This document shows, in pieces, positions 8,566 through 17,665 of a DNA stretch of 44,892 bases. Source of the stretch: Sphingomonadaceae bacterium (GTDB taxonomy: Bacteria > Pseudomonadota > Alphaproteobacteria > Sphingomonadales > Sphingomonadaceae). Position 1 is the first letter of the stretch, and each line of letters starts with the position of its first letter. The position numbers and the translations under genes are program-made. The stretch lies in assembly GCA_947477745.1 (NCBI GenBank), contig CANJUF010000026.1:1-44892 (forward strand), in the 5' to 3' direction. The notes under the pieces are model-generated. The model was not told where the DNA came from. It saw only the letters and a list, made by a program, of their open reading frames with translations, and made no database searches.

Positions 8566-11190
8566 ATGAGCGATCCCCCAACCCCGATGATGGCGCAGTA
8601 TCACGCTCTCAAGGCGAAAGCGGGAGACTGCCTGCTGTTCTACCGGATGGGCGATTTTTTCGAGATGTTCTTCGACGATGCGCGGATAGCCGCGCAGGTG
8701 CTCGACATCGCGCTCACCAGCCGGGGCGAGCACGGCGGGGAGCCGGTGCCGATGTGCGGGGTGCCGGTCCATTCCGCAGAAGGGTATCTCGCCCGGCTGA
8801 TCAAGGCGGGTTGCCGGGTCGCCATTGCCGAGCAGACCGAGACGCCGGCCGAAGCGAAGGAGCGCGCGCGCAAGGAAGGCAGGGCTTCCAAGGCGCTGGT
8901 CGCGCGCGATATCGTGCGCTTCGTCACGGCGGGCACGCTGACCGAGGAGGCCCTGCTCGAACCGCGCCGCGCCAATGTGCTCACCGCGCTATGCGAAGTA
9001 CGCGGCGTGATCGGCGTCGCGTCGTGCGACATTTCAACCGGAGAGTTCCTGCTCGAAGAGTGCCTGCCTGAACGGCTCGGCGCGGTCCTGGCGCGAATTG
9101 GACCGAGCGAGCTTGTGGTTCCAGCGGGGCGCGACAGGCCCGAGCATTGCGGCGATGCCATCGAAAGCCCTGCGGGCGGGTTCGACAGCGACGCGGGCGA
9201 GGCGCGCCTCAAGGCGGTGCATCAGGTCGCGACACTGGACGGCTTTGGCCAGTTCAGCCGGGCCTCGCTGGCTGCGGCGGGCGGACTGATCGCCTATCTC
9301 GATCATGTCGGGCGCGGCACCTTGCCGCTGCTGCTTGCGCCGCGCGTGCTCGACGGTGAGGCGCATCTGGCGATGGACGAGGCGACCCGTGCCAGCCTCG
9401 AGATCCTGCTCTCGCAGCAGGGCACCCGCGCGGGCAGCCTGATCGCCTGCATCGATCGCTGCGTCACCGGTGCGGGCGCGCGCCAGCTTGCCGACGACTT
9501 GTCCGCGCCGCTGCGCAATGTCGCCGCGATCGAGGCGCGGCTTGAATGCGTCGCCTGGTTGCTCGATGAGACATTCCTGCGCGAGGACCTTCGCACCTTG
9601 CTGCGCGGTCTGCCCGATCTTGGCCGCGCGCTCGGGCGGATCGTTGCCGGGCGGGGCAGTCCGCGCGACTTGGGACAGCTGCGCGACGGCCTTGGCGAAG
9701 CATGGCGCATTGCCGACCTGCTTTCGGCGACCAGCGATCTGCCCCCGCTGCTGCGCGGGCTGCTGCCCGAACTTGGCGGTCACGGCGCGCTGGTCGACGA
9801 ACTATCACGCGCCCTGGTGCCCTCGCTGCCGACCGAGCGGGGCCAGGGCGGTTTCATCGCCGCCGGTTACGATGCCGGGCTCGACGTGCTGCGCGAAACC
9901 GCTGGCAATGCCCGCCGCGCCATTGCCGCACTCGAAGCCGATTACCGCGCGCGCACCGGCGTTCCCGCGCTCAAGATCCGGCACAACAACGTGCTGGGCT
10001 ATTTTATCGAGGTGCCCGCGCGCCATGCCGATGCCCTGATGGCGCCCGATAGCGGCTTTGCTCACCGCCAGACCATGGCGGGCGCGGTGCGCTTCAATGC
10101 GGTGGCGCTGCATGAGGAAGCGGCCCGCATTACCGAGGCTGGCGCTCACGCCTCGGCCGCCGAGGAAGCGCATTTCGAGGCGCTGGTGGAGCACACGGTC
10201 GAGGCCCGGCAAGCGATTGCCCGGACGGCGGCGGCGCTGGCGCGGATCGACGTTGCCGCCGGTCAGGCCGAGCGGGCGGCGCAAGGCGGCTGGACCCGCC
10301 CGTCGATTGCCGAGGAGCCGTGTCTTGCCATCGAAGGCGGGAGGCATCCGGTGGTCGAGGAAGCGCTGGCCGCGCAAGGCGAGCGTTTCGTGGCGAACGA
10401 TTGCACGCTCGATCCGGCCAACCGGCTGTGGCTGATCGGCGGGCCGAACATGGGCGGCAAGTCCACTTTCCTGCGCCAGAACGCGCTGATCGTGCTGATG
10501 GCGCAGGCGGGCGGGTTCGTTCCCGCGACCGGCGCGACCATCGGCCTTGTCGATCGGCTGTTCAGCCGGGTCGGGGCATCGGACAATCTCGCGCGCGGAC
10601 GCTCGACCTTCATGGTCGAGATGGTCGAGACCGCCGCAATCCTCAGCCAGGCGACCGAGCACAGTTTCGTGATTCTCGACGAGGTCGGGCGCGGCACCTC
10701 GACCTATGACGGGCTGGCGCTGGCCTGGGCGGTGGTCGAGGCGGTCCACGAGGTCAACCGCAGCCGCTGCCTGTTCGCAACGCATTACCACGAGCTGGCG
10801 CGGCTGGCGGAGACGTGCGATTCGCTTTCGCTCCATCACGTCCGCGCGCGCGAATGGAAGGGCGAACTGGTGTTGCTGCACGAACTGGCCGAAGGGCCTG
10901 CGGATCGCAGCTATGGTCTGGCGGTCGCCAAGCTGGCGGGCGTCTCGCCCCGGGTGCTGGCACGGGCGAAGTCGGTGCTCGCAAAGCTGGAGCAAGGACG
11001 CGCGCAAACCGGCGGGCTGGCGGCTGGCCTTGGCGAGCTGCCGCTGTTCGCCGCCGCGCTCGATGCCGCCGAGGGAAAAGTCGATCGGCTGCGCGAGAAG
11101 CTTTCGAGTCTCGATCTCGATGCCCTCAGCCCGCGCGAGGCGCTGGAGCTGCTGTACGATCTCAAGCGCGAGGCGGGCACCGAAAATTAA
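8566..11190 (+). CDS. mutS: DNA mismatch repair protein MutS
   Basis: An 874-residue MutS. The N-terminal mismatch-reading domain has FYRMGDFFEMFFDDA, with the Phe-x-Glu motif. The connector, lever and clamp domains follow, then the ATPase domain with Walker A GGPNMGGKST (about residue 625), FSRVGASDNLARGRSTFMVE and Walker B ILDEVGRGTSTYDGLAL. It recognises mismatches and recruits MutL. Length is normal for the family. The next small gene (11215) follows after 24 bases. Confidence 0.97.
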   Translation: MSDPPTPMMAQYHALKAKAGDCLLFYRMGDFFEMFFDDARIAAQVLDIALTSRGEHGGEPVPMCGVPVHSAEGYLARLIKAGCRVAIAEQTETPAEAKERARKEGRASKALVARDIVRFVTAGTLTEEALLEPRRANVLTALCEVRGVIGVASCDISTGEFLLEECLPERLGAVLARIGPSELVVPAGRDRPEHCGDAIESPAGGFDSDAGEARLKAVHQVATLDGFGQFSRASLAAAGGLIAYLDHVGRGTLPLLLAPRVLDGEAHLAMDEATRASLEILLSQQGTRAGSLIACIDRCVTGAGARQLADDLSAPLRNVAAIEARLECVAWLLDETFLREDLRTLLRGLPDLGRALGRIVAGRGSPRDLGQLRDGLGEAWRIADLLSATSDLPPLLRGLLPELGGHGALVDELSRALVPSLPTERGQGGFIAAGYDAGLDVLRETAGNARRAIAALEADYRARTGVPALKIRHNNVLGYFIEVPARHADALMAPDSGFAHRQTMAGAVRFNAVALHEEAARITEAGAHASAAEEAHFEALVEHTVEARQAIARTAAALARIDVAAGQAERAAQGGWTRPSIAEEPCLAIEGGRHPVVEEALAAQGERFVANDCTLDPANRLWLIGGPNMGGKSTFLRQNALIVLMAQAGGFVPATGATIGLVDRLFSRVGASDNLARGRSTFMVEMVETAAILSQATEHSFVILDEVGRGTSTYDGLALAWAVVEAVHEVNRSRCLFATHYHELARLAETCDSLSLHHVRAREWKGELVLLHELAEGPADRSYGLAVAKLAGVSPRVLARAKSVLAKLEQGRAQTGGLAAGLGELPLFAAALDAAEGKVDRLREKLSSLDLDALSPREALELLYDLKREAGTEN

Positions 11191-11214
11191 TGCTGTTTAT
11201 GCGACAAGCAGGCG

Positions 11215-11424
11215 ATGTTCGGACCGAAGATAACCACGGTATTCAAAAGCCGCTGGAACGCCATGTTCTGGGCGTCCGGCGTGCTGTTGACCGCCTATTG
11301 CTCGGTCCCGGCAGAAAACGAGCCGGGAGACGCCGAAGCGATCGCCGCGCTCGTATCTGTCGCGCACAAACCTGACGCCAAGCCGACGCACGCTGCAAAC
11401 CCTTGGGCGAAAGAAGCCAAGTAG
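11215..11424 (+). CDS. Small hypothetical protein with one hydrophobic segment (69 aa)
   Basis: A 69-residue protein, MFGPKITTVFKSRWNAMFWA at the start, with a hydrophobic stretch at about 15-31 that ends in a Cys-containing YCSVP and then an Ala/Pro/Lys-rich tail (HAANPWAKEAK). Similar short proteins are, as I recall, common in sphingomonads. Function unknown; probably an inner-membrane or exported protein. It begins 24 bases after mutS and ends just before the convergent gene at 11431. Confidence 0.6.
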   Translation: MFGPKITTVFKSRWNAMFWASGVLLTAYCSVPAENEPGDAEAIAALVSVAHKPDAKPTHAANPWAKEAK

Positions 11425-11430
11425 CCCCGA

Positions 11431-11775
11431 TCAGCTGCCGTCTCCGGGCAAGTCATCGATCTTTGCGCGCTTGCCATATTTGTCGACGTTGTCGTCGTGG
11501 TTTGGCTCGCCAGCGTAAGCCGACATGTCGATCGTCCCGCTGCTTTCCATCTGTTTCATGTGGTCGACCAGATCCTGTGTCGAATCGTCGTCGATGCCGC
11601 CTTCGGCCTTTTCCGTTTCGTCGAGGCCGAAAGCAGAGGTCGCCCGGTCAATGGCATCATCGGTGACGTTCTGCGCCTGGGCTTCTTCCTCGCTCTGCTC
11701 GTCGTTGGCATTTTCCGGGGCGAGGTCGCGGGTGTGGCGCTTTTCTCCTTCGGTGATGCGCGGGCGGTCTGTCAT
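11431..11775 (-). CDS. Acidic hypothetical protein (114 aa)
   Basis: A 114-residue highly charged, Asp/Glu-rich protein (ENANDEQSEEEAQAQNV, GGIDDDSTQDLVDHMKQM, KYGKRAKIDDLPGDGS) with low-complexity character and no membrane segment; it is probably largely disordered. The start at 11775 (MTDRPRITEG) is chosen because AAGGAG lies seven bases upstream; an in-frame ATG at 11796 has none. Function unknown. Confidence 0.65.
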   Translation of the reverse strand: MTDRPRITEGEKRHTRDLAPENANDEQSEEEAQAQNVTDDAIDRATSAFGLDETEKAEGGIDDDSTQDLVDHMKQMESSGTIDMSAYAGEPNHDDNVDKYGKRAKIDDLPGDGS

Positions 11776-11838
11776 GTGCTGTCTCCTTCGCCGCACTAAC
11801 GAGCAGGCGAAGGCGCAGGTTCCTTGCGGCGCGGCGGC

Positions 11839-12708
11839 TTACCGCGTCGGAACGGGCTCCGGTCCCGAATAGTCGTAGAAGCCGCGCCCGGCCTTAACGC
11901 CGTACCAGCCAGCCTCGACATATTTGACGAGCAATGGCGCGGGGCGGTACTTGGGATCGCCGGTCGTGCTCTGCAGCACTTTCAGGATCTCGAGGATCGT
12001 ATCGAGCCCGACGAAATCGGCCAGTTGCAGCGGACCCATCGGATGATTGAGGCCGAGCCGCACGCCTTTGTCGATGTCCTCCACCGAGCCCGCGCCCGAG
12101 CCGAGCACGAAGCACGCTTCGTTGAGCAAAGGCACGGCGAGGCGGTTGACCACAAAGCCCGGCTCGTCGCCGGCGATCACAACTTCCTTGCCCATGCCTT
12201 CGGCGAGCGCGCGGGTGCGGGCCGTGGTATCGGGCGCGGTCGCAAGGCCGGGGATTACCTCTACGAGCTTCATGAGCGGCACCGGATTGAAGAAATGCAT
12301 GCCGATGAAGCGCTTCGGATCGGGCGAGGAGCGTGCCATGCGGGTAATGGGGATCGAACTGGTGTTCGAGGCCATGATCGCGTCGGCGCCAAGCACCTTG
12401 CCCGCCGCCTCGAAGATCTTGAGCTTGATTTCCTCGCGCTCGGTCGCGGCCTCGATGATGAACTCGGCCTCGGCCATCGGCGCATAGTCGGCAACCGGAT
12501 GGATGTTGGCTATGGTCGCCTCGGCATCTGCCTTGGCGATCTTTTCCCTGGCGACAAGCTTTTCCAGGCTCGCGCCGATCTTGGCCTTTGCCGCCTCGGC
12601 GAGTTCAAGCTTGATGTCGGAAAGCAGAACCTTCCTGCCGCTCGCCGCCGCCGTCTGGGCAATGCCCGCGCCCATCTGCCCCGCGCCGATCACCGCGATA
12701 GTGCTCAT
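11839..12708 (-). CDS. 3-hydroxybutyryl-CoA dehydrogenase family protein
   Basis: A 289-residue NAD-dependent 3-hydroxyacyl-CoA dehydrogenase. N-terminal Rossmann domain begins IAVIGAGQMGAGIAQTAAAS; catalytic region has MASNTSSIPITRMA and GMHFFNPVPLMKLVEVIPG (catalytic His); C-terminal dimer domain has GVRLGLNHPMGPLQLADFVG and ends GRGFYDY. It oxidises 3-hydroxyacyl-CoA to the 3-oxo form in beta-oxidation, PHB or aromatic pathways. It is the last gene of the reverse run gluQRS, HIG1-type gene, PduO gene and this one, 67 bases after the PduO gene. Confidence 0.92.
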   Translation of the reverse strand: MSTIAVIGAGQMGAGIAQTAAASGRKVLLSDIKLELAEAAKAKIGASLEKLVAREKIAKADAEATIANIHPVADYAPMAEAEFIIEAATEREEIKLKIFEAAGKVLGADAIMASNTSSIPITRMARSSPDPKRFIGMHFFNPVPLMKLVEVIPGLATAPDTTARTRALAEGMGKEVVIAGDEPGFVVNRLAVPLLNEACFVLGSGAGSVEDIDKGVRLGLNHPMGPLQLADFVGLDTILEILKVLQSTTGDPKYRPAPLLVKYVEAGWYGVKAGRGFYDYSGPEPVPTR

Positions 12709-12775
12709 CTCGATACCTCTTGAAGAATTGTGGTTGGCTGCCGCTTGCCTAGCGGGCCAACCGCTGCTTGGCTAG

Positions 12776-13363
12776 TTAGGTCCGGCTTGCTCCGGGAACC
12801 CACAGCACATCGCCTCGGCCCCCGTCGTTTTCCGCCCGCGCCAGCACGAACAGCAGGTCCGACAAGCGATTGATGTAGACAAGCGCGGCGGGATTGACCG
12901 GTTCGCTGGCGGCTAGCGCGCTCATCGTCCGCTCCGCCGCGCGGACTGAAGCGCGCGCGACATGGAGTCGCGCCGCTGCTTCGCTGCCGCCCGGAAGGAC
13001 AAAACTGGTGAGCGGCGCAATCGCTTCGTTCGCGCCGTCAATCGCCTTTTCGAGCCGCGCGGCCTGCGCAGGCACGATCCGCAACACCATGTCGGAAGGC
13101 GTGAAATCTGCGACCCCCGCTGATCCCAGGGGCGTCGCCAAGTCCGCGCCAAGATCGAACAGGTCGTTCTGCACGCCGGTGAGCACTGCCGCGTGCGCAC
13201 TTTGCGCCATGGCGCACAGCGCCAGACCGATCGCGCTGTTGGCGGCATCGACCGCGCCGATCGCTTCCATCCGCGCGGCGTGCTTGGGTAGGCGCGAGCC
13301 GTCGACCAGGCCAGTGGTGCCGTCGTCGCCCGTTCCGGTATAGATCCGGTTCAGCCGAACCAA
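12776..13363 (-). CDS. Cob(I)yrinic acid a,c-diamide / cobalamin adenosyltransferase, PduO type
   Basis: A 195-residue four-helix-bundle ATP:cob(I)alamin adenosyltransferase. The N-terminal ATP motif is YTGTGDDGTTGLVDGSR; later come ASVRAAERTMSAL and the C-terminal VYINRLSDLLFVLARA. It makes adenosylcobalamin. The start is a TTG at 13363, four bases after the stop of the HIG1-type gene, and the N-terminus MVRLNRIYT matches the family, so the unusual start codon is well supported. No cobalamin riboswitch is visible upstream. Confidence 0.9.
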   Translation of the reverse strand: MVRLNRIYTGTGDDGTTGLVDGSRLPKHAARMEAIGAVDAANSAIGLALCAMAQSAHAAVLTGVQNDLFDLGADLATPLGSAGVADFTPSDMVLRIVPAQAARLEKAIDGANEAIAPLTSFVLPGGSEAAARLHVARASVRAAERTMSALAASEPVNPAALVYINRLSDLLFVLARAENDGGRGDVLWVPGASRT

Positions 13364-13367
13364 CGGC

Positions 13368-13601
13368 TTAGCGGCTGGCCATGATGATCAGCGCGACGAC
13401 GACGATCGCCAGCGCCTGATACTTGATGCGCGCGAACATCATCTTGTTCTGCTTGAGCTGCATCTCGGTTGCGCGCGGACCATCGTCGCCGTGCTCGAGG
13501 TCGAGCTTGGTGCTTTGCAGGAAGGCGGCGATGCCGCGAGCGAGGCTGACCACCACCAGGACCATCAGGACCACGAGGATCGGAATGAGGATATAGTTCA
13601 T
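13368..13601 (-). CDS. HIG1-domain type small membrane protein
   Basis: A 77-residue protein with two transmembrane helices, about 3-27 (YILIPILVVLMVLVVVSLA) and about 60-76 (ALAIVVVALIIM). The connector is charged and carries QNKMMFARIKYQA, the conserved pattern of bacterial HIG1-like proteins. Mitochondrial relatives associate with respiratory supercomplexes; the bacterial role is not settled. It sits between gluQRS (16-base gap) and the PduO gene (4-base gap), an order often kept in sphingomonads. Confidence 0.8.
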   Translation of the reverse strand: MNYILIPILVVLMVLVVVSLARGIAAFLQSTKLDLEHGDDGPRATEMQLKQNKMMFARIKYQALAIVVVALIIMASR

Positions 13602-13617
13602 GGCTCGTATGTAGTCG

Positions 13618-14442
13618 TCATCCGAACGAAATGCCAGCGGGCAACCGCCTGTCCCTAAGGGCATCCGCGAGCGCCAGTCCGTCTTCCCCGGCCCCGCGCC
13701 GGTCTGCCAGCGAGGGAGAACCGCGCCGCTTGGCGAGCTTTTGCCCATCCGGCTCCACCAGCAGGGCATGGTGATGCCAGACCGGCACCGGCAGGCCGAG
13801 CAGCGCCTGCAGCAGGCGGTGCACGTGTGTCGCCTCGAACAGATCGCGCCCGCGCGTGACATGAGTGATCCCGTCAGCGGCATCGTCGAGCGTTGCAGCA
13901 AGATGATAGCTTGCCGGCTCGTCCCGCCGCACCAGCACCACATCGCCGAAGCGCTCGGGCCGGGCCACTTGCGGGCCGGCAATCTCGTCCAGCCATTCGA
14001 GTGGCCCGCTGCGCGCGCGTGCCGCCTCCATGTCGAGCCGCCAGGCCACGCCGAGCGGATCGATGTCCCGACCTCGGCAGGTGCCGGGGTAGACCGGACC
14101 GTCGGGGCCGGTGCCGGTCGCCGCCGCGGCGATTTCGGCGCGCGTGCAGCGGCAGGGATAGAGCAGACCCGCCTCGCGCAGCTGCCGCGCCGCTTGCCCA
14201 TAGCTGGCGAGCCGTGCCGACTGGCGCACCGGCTCGCCTTGCCATTCGAGCCCAAGCCAGACCAGATCGTCGAGTGCCTGCTGCGCCAGATAAGGGCGCG
14301 AGCGCCCCGTGTCGATGTCCTCGATCCGCACCAGGAATTCGCCGCCTGCCTTCCGCGCCCGGTCATGAGCGACCACGGCGGAAAAGGCATGGCCGAGGTG
14401 CAGCGGGCCATTGGGGCTGGGCGCGAAGCGGGTGCGGATCAT
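13618..14442 (-). CDS. gluQ: Glutamyl-Q tRNA(Asp) synthetase
   Basis: A 274-residue truncated glutamyl-tRNA synthetase paralogue lacking the anticodon-binding domain. It has the class I HIGH-like motif (RFAPSPNGPLHLGHAFSA), a zinc-site region (YPCRCTRAEI and YPGTC), and the KMSKS-like motif GQKLAKRRGSPS. It attaches glutamate to queuosine 34 of tRNA(Asp). The start at 14442 (MIRTRFAPSPNG) fits the family; longer in-frame starts have no homology. First gene of the reverse operon; divergent from the HNH nuclease gene. Confidence 0.92.
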   Translation of the reverse strand: MIRTRFAPSPNGPLHLGHAFSAVVAHDRARKAGGEFLVRIEDIDTGRSRPYLAQQALDDLVWLGLEWQGEPVRQSARLASYGQAARQLREAGLLYPCRCTRAEIAAAATGTGPDGPVYPGTCRGRDIDPLGVAWRLDMEAARARSGPLEWLDEIAGPQVARPERFGDVVLVRRDEPASYHLAATLDDAADGITHVTRGRDLFEATHVHRLLQALLGLPVPVWHHHALLVEPDGQKLAKRRGSPSLADRRGAGEDGLALADALRDRRLPAGISFG

Positions 14443-14560
14443 GCAGCACCTCTCCTGTGGATTGCGCGCAAAGGCAACTCTTGACGCCAAGGCGCATAAC
14501 ATGCTGGACTCGCTGCATGCGTTGCCATCAAACCGCAATCCAAGGCTGCAACTGGAGGCC

Positions 14561-15169
14561 ATGCTCAAGTCGGAGCTGATCGAGCGCGCGGCCAGGTTTC
14601 GCAGCGCGGACGGGGATCCCTTCCGCAATCCTGCCGATTGTCCCGCGCTGGTCCTCAATGCCGACTATACGCCGCTGTCATACTATCCGCTCAGCCTGTG
14701 GCCCTGGCAAACCACGATCAAGGCGCTGGTTCTCGAGCGGATCGACGTGCTCGAATGCTACGAACGCGCGGTTCACAGTCCCAATTGGACGATGCAGATC
14801 CCCTCGGTGATCGCGCTGCGTCAATATGTCAAACCCTCGGAATTTCCAGCATTTACGCGTTTCAACGTGTTCCTTCGCGATCGCTTCTCATGCCAGTATT
14901 GTGGCTCGCCGCGCCATCTCACTTTCGATCATGTCGTGCCCCGGCGGCTCGGCGGCAGGACAAGCTGGGAGAACATCCTCACCGCCTGCGCACCGTGCAA
15001 CATGAAGAAGGGCGGGCGCACTCCCGAACAGGCGCGCATGCCGCCGATCGTCAGACCGATTCGCCCGACCAACTGGCAGTTGCAGGAGCGCGGGCGCGCC
15101 TTTCCGCCGAACTACCTGCACGAGACCTGGCGCGACTGGCTTTACTGGGACGTCGAACTCGAAGCCTGA
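14561..15169 (+). CDS. HNH endonuclease family protein
   Basis: A protein of about 202 residues with a C-terminal HNH nuclease motif: CQYCG, then LTFDHVVPRRLGGRTSWENILTA and CAPCNMKKGG, giving two CxxC zinc knuckles and the His-Asn catalytic set. The N-terminal part (LVLNADYTPLSYYPLSLWPW) is typical of the widespread alphaproteobacterial chromosomal HNH family, whose role is unclear. The start at 14561 is preferred because of GGAGG six bases upstream; in-frame ATGs at 14501 and 14441 are possible. Confidence 0.88.
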   Translation: MLKSELIERAARFRSADGDPFRNPADCPALVLNADYTPLSYYPLSLWPWQTTIKALVLERIDVLECYERAVHSPNWTMQIPSVIALRQYVKPSEFPAFTRFNVFLRDRFSCQYCGSPRHLTFDHVVPRRLGGRTSWENILTACAPCNMKKGGRTPEQARMPPIVRPIRPTNWQLQERGRAFPPNYLHETWRDWLYWDVELEA

Positions 15170-15264
15170 CGCTCTTTCCGGCTGCCGCTGGCCGGCCCGG
15201 TTTACCCGATATTAACCGAACCGGCATATCCCTTGGACACTAAAGTTAATCCGGGGGTTTACCG

Positions 15265-15755
15265 ATGCGTCTTGTTATCCTGCTTGCCAGCACTTCCCTG
15301 CTCGCCGCGTGCAGCGGCGGCGGCCCGTCGAGTGTGACGAGCGCGCCTCCTCCGGTGGCAGGCACCGGCGGAACCGGCGGCACGGCCAACACCACGCACA
15401 CCTTCGCCAATCCGAAGGCGGCGAAAACCTATCAGGGCGTCGGCGGCAGCCACGTCTACGAATACCTCACCGACGACCGCATCCCGACCCGCAACCAGCA
15501 GGGCGAGCAATATGCGGGCAAAACCACCACGGTGCGCGCCTCGACCATCGCGATCTCCTACGACCCGGCCGATGCGGTCTACACGCTGGTGGTGAAGGAT
15601 AACCTTACCGGCGCCGACACCCAGTCGCGCTTCCAGGATCCCGCCAGCCGCACCGACTTTGGCGGCGCGGTCGAGCCGCAATGGGGCACGCCGAAGCTGA
15701 CCACTCCCAATGTCCGCTACCTCCAGGCCGGCGACGGCGATCCGCTTTCGCCTTG
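15265..15755 (+). pseudogene. TbpB-like surface lipoprotein, 5' fragment
   Basis: Starts with a lipoprotein signal peptide, MRLVILLASTSLLAAC, with a lipobox at the Cys (residue 16), followed by a Gly/Ser/Pro linker and a soluble domain with KTYQGVGGSHVYEYLTDD, VRASTIAISYDP, RFQDPASRTDFGGA and YLQAGDGDPLSP. These motifs fit the transferrin-binding-protein-like lipoproteins of sphingomonads, which continue for several hundred more residues. Here the match stops at about 15752 and the frame runs into reverse-strand coding DNA, so the C-terminal barrel is lost. The partner Slam gene next to it is broken by the same event. Confidence 0.75.
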
Positions 15756-16078
15756 CCGATCATCCGCGAAATGTCCTCGGGCAGGCTTTCATCGGCCTGC
15801 GCAAGACGCAGGTGATAATCGGCTCCCGCGAACTTGCCCTGCATCATCAGCGCCTTGGCAAGCTCGAGCCTGACGCGGGTCTGGTCCGGGTGGTCCTTGA
15901 GGATATTGCGAAAAAGGCCGGTCGCGGCGTCGACATCGCCGGTACCCATCGCGATCATGCCATCGAGGAAATTGTAAGGGATCGCCATGCCCGGCGCGGC
16001 GCGGAGCGCGGCCACCAGCGGACGGGCTTCTTTATACTTGCCGTCGCTCACCATCTGCTCGGCGACCATGACGTGGTC
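15756..16078 (-). pseudogene. Slam (surface lipoprotein assembly modifier) N-terminal TPR fragment, inverted
   Basis: On the reverse strand this reads MVAEQMVSDGKYKEARPLV, then FLDGMIAMGTGDVDAATGLF, DHPDQTRVRLELAKALMMQG and HLRLAQADESLPEDISRMIG. This is the tetratricopeptide domain of Slam/DUF560 outer-membrane proteins. It points opposite to the lipoprotein on its left and the Slam C-terminus on its right. There is no signal peptide, and the reading past IGKAKA looks spurious. It is best explained as an inverted piece of the neighbouring slam gene. Confidence 0.7.
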
Positions 16079-16286
16079 GCGTTATGATGCACCGCAGCCG
16101 GTATTCTCGAGCGAGCGCCGCAGGGATTGGCGCTATCAGGCGCGCGCCTATGCGGGCCTGAGGCAATTCCGCGTAGCCGGGTTCTCCCCCTCGATCGAAT
16201 ATACCTACATGAAGGTGGATTCGAATTACGACCTCTACCGCTCGGACCGCCACCGCTTCCAGTTCAAGCTTGCGCGGTATTTCTGA
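16075..16286 (+). pseudogene. Slam beta-barrel C-terminal fragment
   Basis: From about 16077 the forward strand reads SRYDAPQPVF, RRRDWRYQARAYAGLRQF, SPSIEYTYMKVDSNYDLYRS and HRFQFKLARYF with stop at 16286. The alternating strands and terminal Phe are typical of the last beta-strands of a Slam/DUF560 barrel. It has no start of its own; the N-terminal domain is found inverted just upstream and the middle of the barrel is missing. Confidence 0.72.
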
Positions 16287-16324
16287 TCGTGACTTGATGG
16301 GCCCCGGACCCTAGGGATCACGGC

Positions 16325-17665
16325 ATGACCAGGCAGTATTTCGGAACCGACGGCATTCGTGGGCGCACCAATTCAGGGGCGATGACCGCCGATGTCGCCA
16401 TGCGCGTCGGCCAAGCGGCGGGAACGCGCTTCCTGCGTGGCACCCACAAGCACCGAGTGGTGATCGGCAAGGACACGCGCCTTTCGGGCTACATGCTCGA
16501 GAACGCGATGGTGGCCGGCTTCACCAGCGTCGGCATGGACGTGGTCCTGCTCGGCCCGATGCCCACGCCAGCCGTGGCCCTGCTGACGCGCGAGCTGCGC
16601 GCCGATGTCGGCGTGATGATCTCCGCCAGCCACAACCCCTATGAAGACAACGGCATCAAGCTGTTCGGCCCCGACGGCTTCAAGCTCTCCGACGAGGATG
16701 AACTGGCGATCGAGGCCATGCTGGCAAGCTCGCAGCCGCTGGCCGCATCGGCCGACATTGGCCGAGCGCGGCGAATCGACGATGCCCGCGGGCGCTATAT
16801 CCACGCGGTCAAGGCTTCGCTGCCCGACAACCTGCGGCTCGATGGCCTTCGCATCGCGGTCGATTGCGCCAACGGCGCGGCCTACCAGGTCGCGCCCAGC
16901 GCCTTCTGGGAGCTTGGCGCCGAAATCGAAGCGGTGGGGGTCGAGCCCAACGGCAAGAACATCAACGAGAACTGCGGTTCCACTCATCCCGAACTGGTCG
17001 CGCAGCGCGTGATCGAAACCGGCGCCGATATCGGCATTGCGCTGGACGGCGACGCCGACCGGCTGATCGTCGTCGACGAAAAGGGCCAGACCGTCGACGG
17101 AGACCAGATCATGGCGCTGATCGGCGGCCAGCTTGCTGCGCGCGGGCAGCTGAAAGGGGGCGGCGTGGTCGCGACCGTGATGTCGAACCTCGGGCTTGAG
17201 CGCTATCTCGGCGGTCTGGGCCTCGATCTCGTGCGCGCCAAGGTTGGCGACCGTTACGTGCTCGAGGCGATGAAGGCGGGCGGCTACAATGTCGGCGGCG
17301 AGCAATCCGGCCACATGATCCTGCTCGACCATGCCACTACCGGAGACGGCACCATCGCCGCCTTGCAGGTGCTCGCCGCGCTGGTGCAATCGGGCAAGCG
17401 CGCAAGCGAACTGCTCCACCTGTTCGATCCGGTTCCGCAATTGCTCAGGAACGTGCGCTTTTCGGGCGGCAAGCCTTTGGACGACGCGCGCGTAAAGGCG
17501 GCAATCGCCGATGCCGAGGCGAGCCTCGATGGCAAGGGCCGGCTGGTGATCCGCCCCTCGGGCACCGAACCCGTGATTCGAGTCATGGCCGAAGGCGACG
17601 ACGCCGGCGAGGTCGAGGCAGCAGTGGCGAGCATTTGCGACGCGGTCGAACAGGCCGCGGCCTGA
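16325..17665 (+). CDS. glmM: Phosphoglucosamine mutase
   Basis: A 446-residue alpha-D-phosphohexomutase converting glucosamine-6-phosphate to glucosamine-1-phosphate for UDP-GlcNAc, peptidoglycan and LPS. Motifs: N-terminal YFGTDGIRG, the phosphoserine loop [11 protein letters not shown] with Ser102, the metal loop ALDGDADRL, the sugar loop GGEQSGHMI and the phosphate loop [15 protein letters not shown]. Length is normal. Its stop overlaps the ATG of the next gene (TGATG at 17663-17667), suggesting coupled translation with the DUF1272 gene and then thiD. Confidence 0.96.
   Translation: MTRQYFGTDGIRGRTNSGAMTADVAMRVGQAAGTRFLRGTHKHRVVIGKDTRLSGYMLENAMVAGFTSVGMDVVLLGPMPTPAVALLTRELRADVGVMISASHNPYEDNGIKLFGPDGFKLSDEDELAIEAMLASSQPLAASADIGRARRIDDARGRYIHAVKASLPDNLRLDGLRIAVDCANGAAYQVAPSAFWELGAEIEAVGVEPNGKNINENCGSTHPELVAQRVIETGADIGIALDGDADRLIVVDEKGQTVDGDQIMALIGGQLAARGQLKGGGVVATVMSNLGLERYLGGLGLDLVRAKVGDRYVLEAMKAGGYNVGGEQSGHMILLDHATTGDGTIAALQVLAALVQSGKRASELLHLFDPVPQLLRNVRFSGGKPLDDARVKAAIADAEASLDGKGRLVIRPSGTEPVIRVMAEGDDAGEVEAAVASICDAVEQAAA

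Noticed and set aside
11824..12723. 299-codon forward open frame
   Set aside because: Antisense shadow of the 3-hydroxybutyryl-CoA dehydrogenase gene.
12709..13700. Cobalamin riboswitch for the PduO adenosyltransferase
   Set aside because: The gene follows the HIG1-type gene by four bases within an operon, and no B12-box-like structure was seen.
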